Source: Candidatus Brocadiaceae bacterium
GTDB lineage: Bacteria; Planctomycetota; Brocadiia; SM23-32
Direction of reading: 5' to 3'
Assembly (NCBI GenBank): GCA_012728835.1
Contig: JAAYEJ010000072.1
Coordinates: 1-36,957 of the forward strand
DNA length: 36,957 nucleotides
Shown: in pieces, positions 23,540-31,394 of the stretch
How the letters are laid out: every line of letters begins with the position of its first letter
How positions within the stretch are numbered: position 1 is the first letter of the stretch
The notes under the pieces: generated by a model
Seen by the model: only the letters and a program-made list of their open reading frames with translations
What the model was told of the DNA's origin: nothing
Database searches by the model: none
Position numbers and translations under genes: made by a program

Positions 23540-25744
23540 ATGAGCCATGGACGCTGCGGCGGCGTCGGCCTGGCCTGTGTGCTCATTCTGTGCGTTGTGG
23601 GCGCGCGTCCGGCGCTGGGGCAGCAGGTGTCGTCGGCGGCTGTGCAGCGGCGGGTGGAGGCATTGACGCGCGCGGTGCGTGCGCGGCAACTGGAGGACGG
23701 CTCGTTCCGGGACCCGGAGGCGGCCAACTGGCCCGTGGGGCACACGGCGCTGGCCGTGCTGGGCCTGCGCACGGCCGGCGTGCCGGCCAACGACCGGGCG
23801 GTTCGTGACGGGGCGGCGTACCTGGCGCGCACCCGCGCCGAGGGCCGCCACGGCGTCTATGAGAGCGGTCTTCGCATCATGGCGCTGGAGAGTGTGGACT
23901 CCGCGCGGTACGCTGCGGAGATCGAGGCGACGGCGGGCTATCTGATCCGGGCGCAGCAGCCCTCCGGGGGGTGGAGCTACGGCCTGTCCGGCCGCACGGA
24001 CAACTCCAACACGCAGTTCGCCATCCTGGGCCTGAACTCGGCGGCTCTCTGCGGCGTCACGGTGCCGGAGATCGTCTGGCGGCGTGCCGGGGAATACCTG
24101 GCCGTCGGGCAGAACCGTGACGGCGGCTGGGGCTACCAGCACGGGACGGCGTCCTACGGCAGCATGACGGCGGCGGGCGTGGCCGGGCTGTTCATCTGCG
24201 ACCTGTGGCTGCACGTGCAGCGCGGACGGTGCGGCATCTACACGGATGCCTCGCGGGTTGCGAACGGCCTGAACTGGCTGGCCGAGAACTTCTCGGTGGC
24301 CGTCAATCCCCGCCGGGACGCCACCTACAAGTTCTACTACCTGTATGCGCTCGAACGGGCGGGCGCCATCCTGGCCCGGCCGCGTTTCGGGCGGCACGAC
24401 TGGTACCGGGAGGGCGCCGCTCACCTGACGGAGCAGGCGGCCGCCGGCGGCGGGTTCGCCAGCGGGGGCGAGTCGGACTTCCTCCGCGACTGCTTCGCGC
24501 TGCTGTTCCTGGCCAAGGTGAACGCCCCCCTCCTGGTGCTCAAGGCCCAATGGACGGGGGATTGGCAGCCCTACCGCTATGACGTCCGTTTCCTCGTGAA
24601 CCACGTGGGGAGGCTGCTGGGCCAGACGCTCGACTGGCAGATCGTGCCGCTGGACGCGCCCCTGGACGAACTGATGAGGGCGCCGATCCTCTACCTGAGC
24701 GGCCGGGGGGCGGGCGCATGGTCGGAGCAGGAGACGGGGCGCCTGAAGGAGTACGTCGAGGCCGGCGGGTTCGTGCTGGTGGAGGCGGCCGGCGGCGATG
24801 CGGCCTTCGACCGGTCCGTGCGGGCGATGATGGCGCAGTGCTTCCCCGAGGAGCGCCTCGTGCGCCTGCCGACGGACCATCCCGTCTACTCCAGCCATTT
24901 CGACATACCGCCCGAGCAGCGCCCGCCGCTGGAGGCCGCGATGGGTCCGTGCTGGATCTCCGTGCTGTATGCGCCCGAGGGGCTCTCCTGCGAATGGGAC
25001 GTGGCCGACTTCGAGCACGTGAACTCCCGGATGGGCGTCAACGTGGTCGCCTACGTCACCGGCCTCCAGACGCTGGAGGGCAAGCTGGCGGAGCCGGTCT
25101 ACTACGCGCCGTCGGCTCAGCCGCCCCAGGAGCGGGGCGGGGCGTTCACGCTCGGGCAGGTCGTGCACGCCGGCAACTGGCAGCCCCACAAGGTGGCCTG
25201 GCGCCGCGTGCTGGAGGAGGTCAACGCGAAGGCGGGCCTGACCGTCTACAGCCGGCCGCTGCCCATCCGCGTCGACGTCGAGAGCCCGTTCGAGGCACAG
25301 GTGCTGTACCTGACCGGCGTGGACGAACTGCGCCTGGGGCCCGAGGCCCGACGGGCGCTCAAGCTGTACCTGGAGCGGGGGGGATTCCTGTTCGCCGAGG
25401 CCGCGTGCGGCAGCCGGCGGTTCGACGAGTCGTTCCGTGCGCTGGTCCGGCAGGTGTTCCCGGGGCAGGACCTGGCGGAGCTTCCGCTGGGGCACCCGCT
25501 CTACGAGGGCGGCGAGCCGCTCCCGCGGGTGGAGTACAGCATCGGCGCGCGGGAGCAGTCGCCCGACCTGCAGCGCCCGATGCTGGAGTTCCTGGAGCTG
25601 AACGGGCGCGCGGCCCTCGTCTACTCGCGGTTCGATCTCAGCAGCGCGATCGACGGGCACCCGTGCCACCGGTGCCCGTCGATCCTGCAACCCTCGGCCG
25701 GCCGTCTGGCGCTGAAGATCATCCTGTACGGCCTGGCCAGTTGA
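23540..25744 (+). CDS. Exported protein: terpenoid-cyclase-like (alpha/alpha)6 domain plus two DUF4159 domains
   Basis: A 734-residue protein with a signal peptide (hydrophobic GLACVLILCVVGARPALG, residues 8-25). Residues 40-310 have repeated helix and QW-like motifs (QQPSGGWSYG, QNRDGGWGYQHG) of the terpenoid cyclase/prenyltransferase toroid, but no DxDD acid motif, so catalysis of a cyclase reaction is unlikely. Two DUF4159-like halves follow. In copy 1 (about 345-545), DVRFLVNHVGRLLG, PILYLSGRG and GGFVLVEAAGGD are visible; in copy 2 (about 550-734), QVLYLTGVDELRL and GGFLFAEAACGS repeat that pattern. The ATG at 23540 gives the best signal peptide and a normal leader; the ATG at 23498 would be only eight bases from the predicted transcript start. 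Common in planctomycete genomes by my recollection; function unknown. Confidence 0.85.
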   Translation: MSHGRCGGVGLACVLILCVVGARPALGQQVSSAAVQRRVEALTRAVRARQLEDGSFRDPEAANWPVGHTALAVLGLRTAGVPANDRAVRDGAAYLARTRAEGRHGVYESGLRIMALESVDSARYAAEIEATAGYLIRAQQPSGGWSYGLSGRTDNSNTQFAILGLNSAALCGVTVPEIVWRRAGEYLAVGQNRDGGWGYQHGTASYGSMTAAGVAGLFICDLWLHVQRGRCGIYTDASRVANGLNWLAENFSVAVNPRRDATYKFYYLYALERAGAILARPRFGRHDWYREGAAHLTEQAAAGGGFASGGESDFLRDCFALLFLAKVNAPLLVLKAQWTGDWQPYRYDVRFLVNHVGRLLGQTLDWQIVPLDAPLDELMRAPILYLSGRGAGAWSEQETGRLKEYVEAGGFVLVEAAGGDAAFDRSVRAMMAQCFPEERLVRLPTDHPVYSSHFDIPPEQRPPLEAAMGPCWISVLYAPEGLSCEWDVADFEHVNSRMGVNVVAYVTGLQTLEGKLAEPVYYAPSAQPPQERGGAFTLGQVVHAGNWQPHKVAWRRVLEEVNAKAGLTVYSRPLPIRVDVESPFEAQVLYLTGVDELRLGPEARRALKLYLERGGFLFAEAACGSRRFDESFRALVRQVFPGQDLAELPLGHPLYEGGEPLPRVEYSIGAREQSPDLQRPMLEFLELNGRAALVYSRFDLSSAIDGHPCHRCPSILQPSAGRLALKIILYGLAS

Positions 25745-25787
25745 CCGAGACGCTCCCTCCGTGCCTGTGCCACACAGGCAGACCTCC

Positions 25788-26960
25788 TCAACGGGCTGCC
25801 AGAGCCTTCAGCTCGGCGAGGACCTCGCGCATGCCCTGCTTGACGACCTCCTCGCCGCCGGGGCCCACACGCGTGGACCGGGGTTCGTAGCCGCCCTCTT
25901 CGAACGACTTCGCCGTGCAGAGGTAGCCCACGGATCCGCTGTCGGTGTAGCCGAGGATGAGCGTGGCGGGCGCCGTCGAGACGCTGCGGCCATAGAAGGC
26001 GAACTCGACGAACGCCTCGGCGCCGATCGTGACCAGCACCGCATCACCCAGCCGCAGGCCGTGCATGGGCAGCTCCTGGGCGGCGCCCGCATCGTCCTTG
26101 CCCGGCAGGGCGAGCGTGCGCACGACCGCCTGCATGGGCAGGGGGTCGAGCGGGCGGGCGGACTCCATCGCCTGGAGCACGGCATCGGATGCCGCGCGGC
26201 CGTGGGACTCCATCTCGTCGAAGCTGCCGCGCTTGCCGTCGATCTTGGTCCAGTACGGGTCCTGATCGGCTCCGCAGCCCTGCACGAAGATGGTGCGCAC
26301 GTCCGAGCGGGCCTCCTCCACGTTCCTTCGCGCCAGGCCCATCCACTCGGCCGAGAGGCTCCGGTGCTCCTGGCCCAGCGTTGTGCCGTGCATGGGCGCG
26401 CTGAACAGGACGATGTCCGGGGCGCCCGCACGCGGGAAGTGCCATGCGGTCAGCTCCTTGAGGCTCTGCCCCCCGCGGTTGTGGCCCAGGCCCACCTGGC
26501 CGTCGGCCATGCGTTCGCGGCGGTTGCAGCCGATGTCCAGGGGCGCGGCCCCGGCCCGCAGGCCGGCGGGCATCAGGTCGTCCACGGCGGCCCGGGCGGC
26601 CCGGCCGCCGGCCTCGACGATCGACCGGCGGTAGTCCCTGTCTTCGTGGTCCTTGTGCCAGGCGCCGACGGCGGGGCCCGCGTGCGTGTGCGTGGCGTTG
26701 ACGAGGACCCGCTCGGCGGGCAGGCCGGTCGAGGCCCGGACGGCGTCCTTGACCTCTCCGACCAGTTCGGTGCCCATGCCGCAGACGTCGTAGGCGAGGA
26801 TCGCAACGGTCAGGCGCCCGTCGCTGAGCGCCAGGGCGTTCACGTAGAGGTCGTCGTGGAGGTCTTCGGCGCCCTGCGTGCGGGCGGCGTAGCCGCTCAT
26901 GCGGATGCCGAGGGGCGGGGTGATGCAGACGCGGCCGTGTCCGACGTGGAAGGCGTCCAT
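25788..26960 (-). CDS. Neutral/alkaline ceramidase-family protein, N-terminal domain only
   Basis: A 390-residue protein of the neutral/alkaline non-lysosomal ceramidase family (PF04734-like). Family marks are the N-terminal GRVCITPPLGIRMSGY, ALSDGRLTVAILAYDVCG, the zinc-site motif NATHTHAGP (H91, H93), FVQGCGADQDPY and a C-terminal GYTDSGSVGYL. Full-length ceramidases have 650-750 residues and a signal peptide; this protein has neither the C-terminal domain nor an export signal, so it probably acts in the cytoplasm on an amide or ester other than bulk ceramide. That is inference. The ATG at 26960 has AGGGAG upstream. Its promoter is at 27006-27034. It converges on the DUF4159 gene with a gap of 43 bases. 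Confidence 0.85.
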   Translation of the reverse strand: MDAFHVGHGRVCITPPLGIRMSGYAARTQGAEDLHDDLYVNALALSDGRLTVAILAYDVCGMGTELVGEVKDAVRASTGLPAERVLVNATHTHAGPAVGAWHKDHEDRDYRRSIVEAGGRAARAAVDDLMPAGLRAGAAPLDIGCNRRERMADGQVGLGHNRGGQSLKELTAWHFPRAGAPDIVLFSAPMHGTTLGQEHRSLSAEWMGLARRNVEEARSDVRTIFVQGCGADQDPYWTKIDGKRGSFDEMESHGRAASDAVLQAMESARPLDPLPMQAVVRTLALPGKDDAGAAQELPMHGLRLGDAVLVTIGAEAFVEFAFYGRSVSTAPATLILGYTDSGSVGYLCTAKSFEEGGYEPRSTRVGPGGEEVVKQGMREVLAELKALAAR

Positions 26961-27005
26961 GGTGGACTCCCTGGCAGAGGGGTGGTGTGCGAAGTCTGCG
27001 GGCGG

Positions 27006-27034
27006 TTTATACCACGGCGCAGTGGGCCCGACAA
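27006..27034 (-). promoter_or_regulatory. Promoter of the ceramidase-family gene
   Basis: On the minus strand, TTGTCG (27034-27029), a 17-base spacer and TATAAA (27011-27006). The transcript would start near 26999, about 39 bases before the ATG at 26960. Confidence 0.65.
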
Positions 27035-27122
27035 GGCGCGACGGCCGTGCCGGGCCGGCCGGCACGGACGCACGCGGCCGCACGTCCCCCGCAGCACGGG
27101 GGCGAGAACGCGAACGCTCCCG

Positions 27123-27182
27123 ATGCAGCCGCATGGTATGCAGCCGCATGGCATGCGGCCGCATGGTATGCGGCCGCTTGAT
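27123..27182. repeat. Four-copy 15-bp tandem array of a palindromic motif
   Basis: Units start at 27123, 27138, 27153 and 27168. The unit is ATGCRGCCGCATGGY. Copy 3 begins with ATGCGGCCGCAT, a perfect 12-bp palindrome (27153-27164). Copies 1, 2 and 4 differ from it by one base within the 12. The array lies in the 315-base gap between two divergent genes, 89 bases upstream of the ceramidase-family -35 box. Its last copy touches the candidate -35 of the membrane protein gene. I see nothing else of note in 27035-27122. Confidence 0.95.
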
Positions 27183-27206
27183 TGCGCCGGCGGGGTGCTT
27201 TCTGAT
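27178..27206 (+). promoter_or_regulatory. Possible promoter of the unknown membrane protein gene
   Basis: TTGATT at 27178-27183, a 17-base spacer and TCTGAT at 27201-27206 (4/6 match). The -35 box overlaps the end of the fourth palindromic repeat. Leader to the GTG at 27276 would be about 63 bases. Confidence 0.35.
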
Positions 27207-27275
27207 ATCGTTCTGGCGCGTGTCGGTCTCCGAACAGGCGCGGCGCTTCGGGCGTGCGCGGGCAGGGAGGTGTTC

Positions 27276-28169
27276 GTGCGTACGGTGCTCAACTACGGCT
27301 GGCGGGCCCTGGTGGCCCTCGGCATCCTGACGGCGCTTTCCTGCGCGTCGCTGTACGTGCAGGCGCAGGGCGGCACCCTGGGCGATCCGATCGGGGGCCG
27401 GGGCACGTTCGTCCTGCGCACGGCCCTGCGCGAGGCGCTGACGGTTCTGGCCCTGCTGTGGCCGACGCTGCGCACGCGCTGGGCAGGCACCAGGCTGACG
27501 GGCGCCCTGTTCGTCGCCTACTTCGGCGTTCACAGCTTTGTGACGCTCAGCCGGACGGCGCTGACGCTGCCTTCGATCGTCACCTCGGAGGTCGCAACGG
27601 CGCTGAGCGCGCACGGGTTCCTGATCGCCCTGGCGTCCGCCCTGACCATGGTGGTCACGATGGGCCGCATGCGTCCGTCCCCGTCGCCGCTGGAGAGCCC
27701 GCGCCTGCACCTGCCGGCCGGGGAATGGCTGTGGAAGCTGCTGTTGTGCTCGGTCGCCGGCATGGGCATCTGGCTGGCCGAGCAGAAGCTGGCGCCGGCC
27801 GGGCTGGAGGAGTTCTACCAGGATGCCGGCCGGCCGGAGCAGACGGCGCGCGCCGTGCTGGAACTGGGGCGCAGCCTGCTGTTGCTGGCGTTCGTGCTGC
27901 CGGTGATCAAGATGATGAAGGGCGGGCGCTGGGAGACGGCGCTGGCCGTCGCGCTGCTGATGGCCGTCCTGGGGGGGCTGACGCCGGTGATCCTGCCCAC
28001 GGAGCTGATGCCGGCGCCCGTGCGCTGGTCCTTCGTCTGTGGGACGGCGCCGGGGAACTTCATCTACGGCGGGCTGGCCGGGTACCTGTTCAGCCGGCGC
28101 CCCGGCACCGATCCGACCTCGCCGTACTCGGGCCCCGAGGCGTGGGGCGTGGCGGGGCGGCTGCTCTGA
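27276..28169 (+). CDS. Unknown multi-pass membrane protein
   Basis: A 297-residue protein with about seven hydrophobic helices (approximate residues 12-28, 52-68, 78-95, 110-130, 155-172, 200-218, 230-248) and a short polar tail. I do not recognise a family and see no transporter or enzyme motif. A charged loop lies at about residues 132-150 and another acidic one near 175-195. The GTG at 27276 follows AGGGAGG by five bases, a strong ribosome site; the upstream in-frame extension is antisense to the ceramidase-family gene and is rejected. It is divergent from the ceramidase-family gene across a repeat array, and fhs follows after 102 bases. Confidence 0.8.
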   Translation: MRTVLNYGWRALVALGILTALSCASLYVQAQGGTLGDPIGGRGTFVLRTALREALTVLALLWPTLRTRWAGTRLTGALFVAYFGVHSFVTLSRTALTLPSIVTSEVATALSAHGFLIALASALTMVVTMGRMRPSPSPLESPRLHLPAGEWLWKLLLCSVAGMGIWLAEQKLAPAGLEEFYQDAGRPEQTARAVLELGRSLLLLAFVLPVIKMMKGGRWETALAVALLMAVLGGLTPVILPTELMPAPVRWSFVCGTAPGNFIYGGLAGYLFSRRPGTDPTSPYSGPEAWGVAGRLL

Positions 28170-28271
28170 TGCCGGCCGTGCGTCCGGCTCGGGACGGCCC
28201 GGACGCCTGAGGTCGGCCCGCCGGCGTGTGCGCGCCGTCCGTCGGGACTGTCCGGAGGGAGGACGAGAACC

Positions 28272-29960
28272 TTGCTGAACGACCTGCAGATTGCCCAGAG
28301 GGCGAAGCTGCGCAGGATCGAGGATGTCGCGGCCGATGCGGGCATCCTGCGCGATGAACTGGAACTCCACGGCGACCACAAGGCGAAGGTCAAGCTCAGC
28401 ATCCTGGAGCGCCTGGCCGACCGTCCGGACGGTCGCTACATCGACGTGACGGCCATCACGCCCACGCCGCTCGGAGAGGGCAAGACCGTCACCACCATCG
28501 GCGTCACCCAGGCGCTCTGCGCCATCGGCCGGCGTGCGTGGGTCTGCATCCGGCAGCCCTCGCTCGGGCCCGTCTTCGGCGTCAAGGGCGGCGCGGCCGG
28601 GGGCGGCCACAGCCAGATCGTGCCGATGGAGGACATCAACCTGCACCTGACCGGCGACGTCCACGCCGTCAGCATCGCCCACAACCTGGCCGCCGCCTTC
28701 CTGGACAACTCGCTCAAGCGCAGGAACCGCCTCCGGATCGATCCGTCCGACATCTGCTGGAACCGCGTCGTCGACCTCAACGACCGCTGGGCGCTCGAGC
28801 AGGTCGTCGTCGGGCTCGGCGAAGGCTTCGTGCGCAGGACGGGTTTCGACATCAGCGTGGCCAGCGAACTGATGGCCTGCCTGGGCCTGTCCCGGAGCCT
28901 GAAGGACCTGCGCGAGCGCGTCGGCCGGTGCGTCGTCGGCTATACCTACGACGGCGAGGCGGTCACGTGCGAGGACCTCAAGTGCGCCGGCGCGATGACC
29001 GTGCTCCTGCGCGACGCCCTCAAGCCGAACCTCATGCAGACGCTCGAGGGAGGCCCCGCCTTCGTCCACACGGGCCCCTTCGCCAACATCGCCCACGGCA
29101 ACAGCAGCATCCTGGCGGACATGATTGCGCTGAAGCTGTCCGACTACGTCGTCACGGAGAGCGGCTTTGGGGCCGACATCGGGATGGAGAAGTTCTTCGA
29201 CATCAAGTGCCGCGTCGGCGGCTTCACGCCGAACGCCGTCCTGCTGGTGGCCACCGTGCGCGCACTCAAGATGCACAGCGGCAGCTTCCGCGTCGTGCCC
29301 GGCAAGCGCCTGCCCGACGAACTGACGCATGAGGACCCCGACGCGGTCGCACGGGGCTGCGCCAACCTGGAGAAGCACATCGAGAACGTGGCCCTCTTCG
29401 GCGTCCCGTCGGTCGTCTGCATCAACCGGTTCACGGACGACACGGAGTCGGAGATCGAGGCCGTGCGGGAGCGCGCCCTGGCCGCCGGCGCCGAACGCGT
29501 GGTCACCAGCGAGGTGTGGGCCCGGGGCGGGCGGGGCGGCATCGAGGTGGCCGAGGCGCTCCAGGATGCCTGCGAGAAGCCGAGCCGCTTCCGGTTCCTG
29601 TACGACCAGGACGCCTCCATCCGCGCCAAGATCGAGGCGATCGCCACGAAGGTCTACGGGGCCGACGGCGTGGACTACGCCCCGGCCGCGCGGCGCAAGA
29701 TCAAGCAGTTCACGGAGTTGGGATACGGTCGCCTGCCCGTCTGCATGGCCAAGACGCACCTGTCCCTCTCGCACGACCCCGCGCTGAAGGGCCGCCCGAC
29801 CGGCTGGCGCCTGCCCGTGCGCGACGTGCGCCCGTCGCTGGGCGCCGGGTTCCTCTATCCGCTCTGCGGGGACATGCGCACGATCCCCGGCCTCCCGACG
29901 AGGCCGGCAGGCGAGGATGTGGACATCGACGAGGAGGGCCGCATCGTCGGGCTGTTCTGA
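28272..29960 (+). CDS. fhs: Formate-tetrahydrofolate ligase
   Basis: Fhs makes 10-formyl-tetrahydrofolate from formate, THF and ATP, feeding one-carbon units into purines or, in acetogens, the Wood-Ljungdahl methyl branch. The 562-residue protein has the P-loop TPTPLGEGKTVTT (near residue 60), QPSLGPVFGVKGGAAGGG, NLTGDVHA-like and THTGPFANIAHGNSS-like blocks, all typical. The start is a TTG at 28272 with GGAGGGAGG nine bases upstream; no in-frame ATG lies close enough to the conserved N-terminus. No folD or other folate gene is next to it. It converges with aroC over 65 bases, in which I see only a small CCGGT/ACCGG hairpin. Confidence 0.96.
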   Translation: MLNDLQIAQRAKLRRIEDVAADAGILRDELELHGDHKAKVKLSILERLADRPDGRYIDVTAITPTPLGEGKTVTTIGVTQALCAIGRRAWVCIRQPSLGPVFGVKGGAAGGGHSQIVPMEDINLHLTGDVHAVSIAHNLAAAFLDNSLKRRNRLRIDPSDICWNRVVDLNDRWALEQVVVGLGEGFVRRTGFDISVASELMACLGLSRSLKDLRERVGRCVVGYTYDGEAVTCEDLKCAGAMTVLLRDALKPNLMQTLEGGPAFVHTGPFANIAHGNSSILADMIALKLSDYVVTESGFGADIGMEKFFDIKCRVGGFTPNAVLLVATVRALKMHSGSFRVVPGKRLPDELTHEDPDAVARGCANLEKHIENVALFGVPSVVCINRFTDDTESEIEAVRERALAAGAERVVTSEVWARGGRGGIEVAEALQDACEKPSRFRFLYDQDASIRAKIEAIATKVYGADGVDYAPAARRKIKQFTELGYGRLPVCMAKTHLSLSHDPALKGRPTGWRLPVRDVRPSLGAGFLYPLCGDMRTIPGLPTRPAGEDVDIDEEGRIVGLF

Positions 29961-30025
29961 GGGCTGCGCGCGCGGGTCCGGTTCGACCGGGCGCCCCGAG
30001 GGCGATGGTCACCGCCCCGGAGGGC

Positions 30026-31348
30026 TCACTCGCCGCCCGCCAGGGCACGATAGCCCAGATGCATGGCCAGTTGGTCGACCAGGATCATCGCCGTGAATGC
30101 CTCGGCCACGGGCCAGACGCGGGCGACGATCGTCGGATCGCGGCGCGTGACCGCCGCCAGCGTGGCGTTCTGGCGCGTCACCTTGTCGATGGTCTGCTGC
30201 GGCCTGGCGATCGTGGGCGTCGGCTTGACGGCAATCCGGGCGACGACAGGCTGGCCGGTTGTCAGGCCGCCGGTGATCCCGCCGGCGTGGTTGCTCGCGA
30301 ACTGCACCTTCCCGTCGCGGGCGCTCATCTGGTCATTGCAGGCGGATCCGGTCATGTCCTTCACCGCGACGCCGGCCCCGACCTCCACGGCCTTGACCGC
30401 TCCGATCCCCAGCATGCGGCCCAGCTCGGCGTCCAGCTTCTCAAACACGGGCTCGCCCAGGCCGCCGGGCACGCCCGTGGCGACCACCTCGACCAGGCCG
30501 CCGCTCGAATCGCCGCCGTCGCGGATCTCGATGATCCGGCGGGCCATCGCATCGGCCGTCTCGACGTCCGGGCAGTTCATCGTCGTGTGCACGCCGAAGC
30601 GTTCGCGCACCGCCGCCTCGTCGAACTTCATCCGCTCGCTGAGTTCCGGCACCTGCTTCTCGACCTCGGCCAGAACGGCCATCTTCTCCAGGAAACGCAT
30701 GTCCGGTGTGATGCGCCCATCGCCGTAAACCGCCTGGTAGACCGGATCGCACGCCCGCCGCATCGCCTTGTAGGCGTCGACCTGCCGGTGGATGAGTTCC
30801 AGCGGCATCTCCGGCGCCCGGACGCCGGCGGCCTCCTTCACGTAGGCGCTGATGCGGATCCCGTGGCGGGCCAGCACCTGCTTGGCGACCGCCCCGGCAG
30901 CCACGATCGTGGCGGTGTAGCGGCCGCTGAACAGACCCGCGCCGATCGCGTCGTCGCATTCGCCGTACTTCAGGTACGACGCATACGACGCGTGCCCGGG
31001 CCGCGGCGTGCGGTTGGTGGACCGGTACTGCTCGATGTGCTCGAAGTGGCGGTCCAGATTCGGGATCAGGATCACCAGCGGGGTGCCGTTGGTCCGCCCC
31101 TTGTTGGAGACGCCGGCCATCGTGTCGGCGGCGTTCACCCCGCTGTAGATCACGGGCACGTCCGGCTCCCGGCGGGGCGAGGCCAGTTCGCCCTGGCCGG
31201 GCTTGCGCAGGAGCAGGTCCGCGTAGATGTCCTCCTCCCGCAGCAGAAGGCCCGTGGGGACCCCCTGGATGTGCGTGCTCAGGCCTTCCTGGTAGGACCC
31301 GCCCGCGACCGTGACACGGAACAGGCGTCCGTAGGAACATCCCAGCAT
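30026..31348 (-). CDS. aroC: Chorismate synthase family protein, divergent variant
   Basis: AroC converts EPSP to chorismate with reduced FMN, the last shikimate step. Much of the 440-residue protein is typical: GVPTGLLL, YRSTNRTPRPGHASY (H119, matching the second catalytic His), VAAGAVAKQVL and QFASNHAGGITGGLTTGQP. Three usually conserved sites differ. The first catalytic His (GESHG, His17 in Neurospora) is replaced by Y19 in GGSYQE. The RSSARET-like FMN segment reads LFSGRYTA. GRHDP reads TRRDP. About 60-80 extra residues sit around 175-275, making it longer than the usual 350-390. The ATG at 31348 has AAGGAG seven bases upstream. It follows the permease gene by 46 bases. It is either a lineage-specific AroC or a relative with another role. 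Confidence 0.85.
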   Translation of the reverse strand: MLGCSYGRLFRVTVAGGSYQEGLSTHIQGVPTGLLLREEDIYADLLLRKPGQGELASPRREPDVPVIYSGVNAADTMAGVSNKGRTNGTPLVILIPNLDRHFEHIEQYRSTNRTPRPGHASYASYLKYGECDDAIGAGLFSGRYTATIVAAGAVAKQVLARHGIRISAYVKEAAGVRAPEMPLELIHRQVDAYKAMRRACDPVYQAVYGDGRITPDMRFLEKMAVLAEVEKQVPELSERMKFDEAAVRERFGVHTTMNCPDVETADAMARRIIEIRDGGDSSGGLVEVVATGVPGGLGEPVFEKLDAELGRMLGIGAVKAVEVGAGVAVKDMTGSACNDQMSARDGKVQFASNHAGGITGGLTTGQPVVARIAVKPTPTIARPQQTIDKVTRQNATLAAVTRRDPTIVARVWPVAEAFTAMILVDQLAMHLGYRALAGGE

Positions 31349-31394
31349 GTCTTGCTCTCCTTGCCGTGCATGCGCACCGGACTACGCCGACGTG

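Noticed and set aside
27117-27175. Peptide repeat MQPHG/MRPHG encoded by the repeat array
   Set aside because: It is just a translation of the 15-bp DNA repeat upstream of the likely GTG start at 27276.
26961-29774. Long N-terminal extension of the ceramidase-family frame, antisense to fhs and the membrane protein
   Set aside because: The family start and a ribosome site are at 26960; the extension overlaps two confident genes and has a promoter inside it.
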